Assembly (NCBI RefSeq): GCF_900105555.1
Contig: NZ_FNTZ01000001.1
Location: forward strand, 2,170,001 to 2,234,000
Reading direction: 5' to 3'
Source: Pseudomonas coleopterorum
Lineage (GTDB): Bacteria; Pseudomonadota; Gammaproteobacteria; Pseudomonadales; Pseudomonadaceae
DNA: 64,000 nt
How positions within the stretch are numbered: position 1 is the first letter of the stretch; every line of letters begins with the position of its first letter. This document shows positions 60,680 to 64,000 of the stretch, in pieces. Under the pieces are notes generated by a model that saw nothing but the letters and a program-made list of their open reading frames with translations, ran no database searches and was not told where the DNA came from. Position numbers and translations under genes: made by a program.

Positions 60680-61627
60680 GTGACTGCTGCCTACCTGACC
60701 AAGCGTTTGCTTCTGGTCGTCTATACCCTGCTGATCGTTTCGTTGCTGGTGTTCGCCATCACCCAATTGCTGCCGGCCGATGCCGCCGTGACGCTGCTGG
60801 GCCAGAACGCCACGCCCGAAGCGCTCGCCGCCCTGCGCGCCAAGCTCGGGCTGGACCAACCGGCGTGGCTGCAATTCGGCCACTGGCTGATGGCCGTGCT
60901 GCAAGGCGATCTCGGCCTGTCGATGCGCAACGGCCAACCGGTGCTGGGTTCATTGCTGGACGCGCTGGGCCGCTCCCTGTTGCTCGCAGGCTGTTCCCTG
61001 CTGCTGATGCTGGCCGTGGCCATTCCGCTGGGCATTCTCGCCGCGGTACGGCGCGGGCGACCGGTGGACCTGATCATTGCCCTGTTCTCCTACATCGGCG
61101 TGTCGCTGCCCGAGTTCGTCACGGCAACCCTGTTGGTGCTGCTGTTCGCCGATATCTGGCAGCTGCTGCCGGCCACCGGTTACGTGCCGCTTTCGGAAAA
61201 CTTCGGCGAAGGCCTGCGGCACCTGATCCTGCCGACGCTCACGGTGTCGATGATCATGGTCGCTCACGTGTCGCGGATGGTGCGCTCCGAGATGATCGAC
61301 GTGCTCGAGACCGACTACATCCGTGCGGCGCGGCTCAAGGGACTGTCGCGGCGCCGTGTGCTGTTGCGTCATGCGCTGCGCAACGGCCTGCTGCCGACCA
61401 TCACCATCGTCGCGCTGGACGTGGGCTATCTGCTGGGCGGCATCGTCGTGGTGGAAGAAATCTTCAACATTCCAGGCATCGGCCGGGAGCTGCTGGTGGC
61501 AGTCGCGGCCCGCGATCTGCCGGCCATTCAGGGCGGTGTGCTGATCCTCGCCGCGACCTATTGCGTGGTCAACTTCATCGCTGACCTGACCTATGCCTAC
61601 CTTGATCGGCGGATTCAATATGCGTGA
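60680..61627 (+). CDS. Peptide-type ABC transporter permease (DppB-like)
   Basis: A 315-residue permease with a GTG start behind GAGGG. FAITQLLPADAAVTLLGQNAT and LRAKLGLDQPAWLQFGHW open the protein. The coupling helix is YIRAARLKGLSRRRVLLRHALRN, and VVVEEIFNIPGIGRELLVAV is the conserved C-terminal helix. It overlaps the DppC-like gene by eight bases. Confidence 0.94.
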   Translation: MTAAYLTKRLLLVVYTLLIVSLLVFAITQLLPADAAVTLLGQNATPEALAALRAKLGLDQPAWLQFGHWLMAVLQGDLGLSMRNGQPVLGSLLDALGRSLLLAGCSLLLMLAVAIPLGILAAVRRGRPVDLIIALFSYIGVSLPEFVTATLLVLLFADIWQLLPATGYVPLSENFGEGLRHLILPTLTVSMIMVAHVSRMVRSEMIDVLETDYIRAARLKGLSRRRVLLRHALRNGLLPTITIVALDVGYLLGGIVVVEEIFNIPGIGRELLVAVAARDLPAIQGGVLILAATYCVVNFIADLTYAYLDRRIQYA

Positions 61628-62453
61628 CATCATCTACCGACTGCTGAGCTCGCCGCAGGGTCTGGTGGGCAGCATCATTCTGCTGCTGGCGATCGTGCTG
61701 GTCTGCGCCGGGCCGGCGCTGGCCCCTTACGACCCGGAGGCGATTTCCATCCTGGCCCGGTACAAGGCACCCAGCCTGGTGCATTGGCTGGGCACCGACC
61801 AACTGGGACGCGACATTTTCAGCCGCCTGCTCATCGGAGCCCGCGCGACCATTTCGCTGTCGGTGCTGGCCACCGCGATGGCGATGCTGCTGGGCGCATT
61901 GCTCGGCACGGCAAGCGGCTATCTGGGCGGGCGTATCGATGAAGCGCTGATGCGCACGCTGGACGCCGTAATGTCGATCCCCAGCCTGCTGTTCGCGCTG
62001 TTGATCGTCAGCACGTTGGGCAAAAGCGACCTCAACGCCGTGCTGGCGATCACCATCGCCTTTGTTCCCGGCATGGCGCGGATCGCGCGCAGCGTTGCCC
62101 TCGCCGCTCGCCGTCAGGACTACGTCAGCGCTGCCATTGCCCGCGGCGAATCCACTGCCTACATCGTGGTGCGGGAAATGCTGCCCAACATCGTTGCGCC
62201 GATCATTGTCGAGGCCACCATCCGCGTCGCGTTCGCCATCATGCTGTTCGCCACCCTCAGCTTCCTCGGCCTGGGTGCGCAACCGCCGCAGCCGGAATGG
62301 GGCCTGATGGTGGCCGAGGCCAGACGTTATTTCTTTCAGGCACCGTGGATGATGCTCATGCCCGGCCTGGCCATCGCCATCATCGCGATCGGTTTCAATC
62401 TGCTGGGCGATGGCTTGCGCGATGCCCTCAATCCCAAGGGGCACCGCCAATGA
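61620..62453 (+). CDS. Peptide-type ABC transporter permease (DppC-like)
   Basis: A 277-residue permease starting at ATG 61620 inside the end of the DppB-like gene. Family marks are HWLGTDQLGRDIFSRLLIGAR, YVSAAIARGESTAYIVVREMLPN and FATLSFLGLGAQPPQPEWG. Its TGA overlaps the ATPase ATG (ATGA). Confidence 0.94.
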   Translation: MRDIIYRLLSSPQGLVGSIILLLAIVLVCAGPALAPYDPEAISILARYKAPSLVHWLGTDQLGRDIFSRLLIGARATISLSVLATAMAMLLGALLGTASGYLGGRIDEALMRTLDAVMSIPSLLFALLIVSTLGKSDLNAVLAITIAFVPGMARIARSVALAARRQDYVSAAIARGESTAYIVVREMLPNIVAPIIVEATIRVAFAIMLFATLSFLGLGAQPPQPEWGLMVAEARRYFFQAPWMMLMPGLAIAIIAIGFNLLGDGLRDALNPKGHRQ

Positions 62454-64000
62454 CTGCCGTGTTGCAAGTGACTGACTACAGCCTGGACTATCAGCTGCCG
62501 GGCGGCCCGCTCCACGTCTTGCAGAACATCGACTTCCAGGTCGGTGCCGGTGAAGTCGTGGGGCTGGTCGGCGAATCCGGTTCGGGCAAGACCACCCTGG
62601 GCTTTGCCATCATGCGCTACCTGGCGAGCAACGCTCGCGACGTGGGTGGCAGCATCATTCTGCAAGGTGAAGACCTGCTGCAGATGCCGCAACGCCAGGT
62701 CGAGCAGCTACGCGGCGGACGCCTGGGAATGATCTTCCAGGACCCGAGCGCTTCGCTCAACCCGACCCTGAGCCTGGGCGAACAAGTGGTGGAAGTGCTG
62801 ACCCGCCATCGCGACCTCAGCTATCGCGACGCTTGGGCCCTGGGTGAGCAACTGCTCGCCGATGTCGATCTCAAAGACCCGGCGGCAGTGATGAAGCGCT
62901 TTCCCCACGAAGCCTCCGGCGGTGAAAAACAACGCGTGCTCATCGCCACGGCGTTCGCCTGTCGCCCGCAATGCCTGATCTTCGACGAGCCAACCACCGC
63001 GCTGGACGTGATCAGCTCTGCGCAGATCCTGCAACTGTTCCGGCGTCTGCGCGAGGAAACCGGCGTGGCCTCGCTGTACATTTCCCACGACCTGGCCCTG
63101 GTCTCGCGGGTGGCGGATCGGGTCTGCGTCCTGAATCAGGGGCGCATCGTTGAACAGGCGGCCGGTGCGCGGATCTTCAGCGCGCCCAGCGATGCGTACA
63201 CGCAACGACTGGTAGCCGCCGTGCCGGCTGCGGATAAGCGTCTGCTAAGCGAAACCGTTGCGCCGAGTCAGCCGCTGCTGCACGTCAACGGACTCAGCGT
63301 GCGTTACGGTCGTCCCGGTTTGCTCGACGGTCTGCTGCGAGGTCCCGCCAAGCCTTCCCTGGCGGCGCGAGACATGACCCTGAGCATGGCGCGTGGCGAG
63401 ATCCTCGGCATCATCGGCGAATCCGGGTCGGGCAAGTCGACCCTGGCCAAGGCGTTGACCGGCCTCACCCCGTTCACCGGGCAGGTGCAGTTCGAGGGCG
63501 TCGACATTCGTGGCGCCGCCGACATGAGCCGTGACTACCGGCGCAAGGTGCAGATCATCTTTCAGCACCCGGATGCCTCGCTCAATCCGCGTCAGACCAT
63601 CGGCCAGATTCTCGCTCGCCCGCTTCGGCTCTATGGCCTGCCCGAGGGAGAAACCGAGCGCCAGGCCGTCGCCCGACTGCTGCGCGAGGTGCGCCTGCCC
63701 GAGGATTTCGCCGATCGCTTTCCACACGCCCTGTCCGGCGGCCAGAAACAGCGGGTGGCGATCGCTCGCGCCTTCGCGGCGCGACCGGAGCTGGTGATCT
63801 GCGACGAGATCACCGCCGCGCTGGACGTGTCGGTGCAGGCCACGGTGATCGAGCTGTTGCTGGAGCTGCGCCGCAAGCATGGCACCGCCTACCTGTTCAT
63901 CACCCATGACCTGAACCTGATCCGCCAGATCGCTCACCGCATCGCCGTGATGTACCGCGGCGATCTGTTGGAAATCCTGCCCGCGCAAGACATGGCCGAA
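62450..64000 (+). CDS. Dipeptide-type ABC transporter, fused ATPases (3' end cut by window)
   Basis: 517 codons are visible. The two ATPase domains are fused as in the operon at 11-17 kb. Walker A GESGSGKTT and GESGSGKST, signatures ASGGEKQRVL and LSGGQKQRVA, Walker B LIFDEPTTALD and VICDEITAALD. The second Walker B has EITAALD, a slight variant. The reading frame continues past the window edge; only the last few residues are likely missing. It completes the importer of the M20/GntR-controlled operon. Confidence 0.94.
   Translation, partial: MTAVLQVTDYSLDYQLPGGPLHVLQNIDFQVGAGEVVGLVGESGSGKTTLGFAIMRYLASNARDVGGSIILQGEDLLQMPQRQVEQLRGGRLGMIFQDPSASLNPTLSLGEQVVEVLTRHRDLSYRDAWALGEQLLADVDLKDPAAVMKRFPHEASGGEKQRVLIATAFACRPQCLIFDEPTTALDVISSAQILQLFRRLREETGVASLYISHDLALVSRVADRVCVLNQGRIVEQAAGARIFSAPSDAYTQRLVAAVPAADKRLLSETVAPSQPLLHVNGLSVRYGRPGLLDGLLRGPAKPSLAARDMTLSMARGEILGIIGESGSGKSTLAKALTGLTPFTGQVQFEGVDIRGAADMSRDYRRKVQIIFQHPDASLNPRQTIGQILARPLRLYGLPEGETERQAVARLLREVRLPEDFADRFPHALSGGQKQRVAIARAFAARPELVICDEITAALDVSVQATVIELLLELRRKHGTAYLFITHDLNLIRQIAHRIAVMYRGDLLEILPAQDMAE

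Noticed and set aside
1..64000. CRISPR arrays, tRNA or rRNA genes, insertion sequences with transposase
   Set aside because: None recognised on either strand; no regularly spaced repeats, tRNA-like folds or transposase motifs were seen.

Overview
The window comes from a Pseudomonas-like gammaproteobacterium, probably plant- or soil-associated. The evidence is the high GC, the gene families and an almost canonical gammaproteobacterial dif site. It is a chromosomal replication-terminus region. A dif sequence lies at 55428-55455. The FtsK-orienting octamer GGGNAGGG is read on the + strand to its left at nearly every place I noticed it. The one copy noticed to its right is on the - strand. About 50 kb to the left is a gene for a Tus-like replication-termination protein (5054-6013). 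Three copies of a 13-bp intergenic repeat lie beside it and are candidate Ter sites. A LexA-type SOS box lies in its promoter, which is shared with a small DUF2256 gene that starts with TTG. This Tus/repeat/LexA/dif set is the most unusual content of the window.

Layout. 0-6.3 kb: PfkB sugar kinase (cut by the edge), a PAS-PAS chemoreceptor of BdlA layout, a PAS-GGDEF diguanylate cyclase, a small unknown protein, a YoaK/DUF1275 membrane protein, the Tus-like gene and DUF2256. 6.3-11 kb: LacI-type repressor facing an oxidoreductase/TIM-barrel isomerase/MFS operon, with an 18-bp palindromic operator between them. 11-18.1 kb (- strand): LysR gene, then an operon of homocysteine S-methyltransferase and a complete Dpp-type ABC importer. 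18.2-22.2 kb: periplasmic MBL-fold protein, a gutted polyol dehydrogenase pseudogene and an EmrAB-type efflux pair. 22.4-24.6 kb: cytoplasmic GH3 glycosidase. 24.6-31.4 kb: a sugar-acid (galactarate/glucarate-type) catabolic operon and its divergent LysR regulator. 31.4-32.7 kb: DmeR/DmeF metal-efflux pair.

32.7-39.8 kb: single redox enzymes (SDR, alpha/beta hydrolase, an Old Yellow Enzyme fused to a monooxygenase domain, aldo/keto reductase), an AraC regulator and XdhC. 40-44 kb: acyltransferase-3 membrane protein, then a sulfonate-type binding protein with a flavin monooxygenase. 44-49 kb (- strand): FecCD/FecE/TonB-receptor/binding-protein uptake operon, with a ModE-like palindrome upstream. 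49.4-55.2 kb: a 1946-residue helicase-nuclease, AT-richer than its neighbours and probably a defence gene, ending about 195 bp before dif. 55.2-56.8 kb: dif, a mostly non-coding stretch and a dehydrogenase pseudogene. 56.9-64 kb: GntR regulator facing an M20 peptidase and a second Dpp-type ABC operon, which runs off the window.

Most genes serve uptake and breakdown of sugars, sugar acids, peptides, organosulfur compounds and metals. The terminus features and the helicase-nuclease are the exceptions. Function calls rest on motif recognition by eye; no database search was run.
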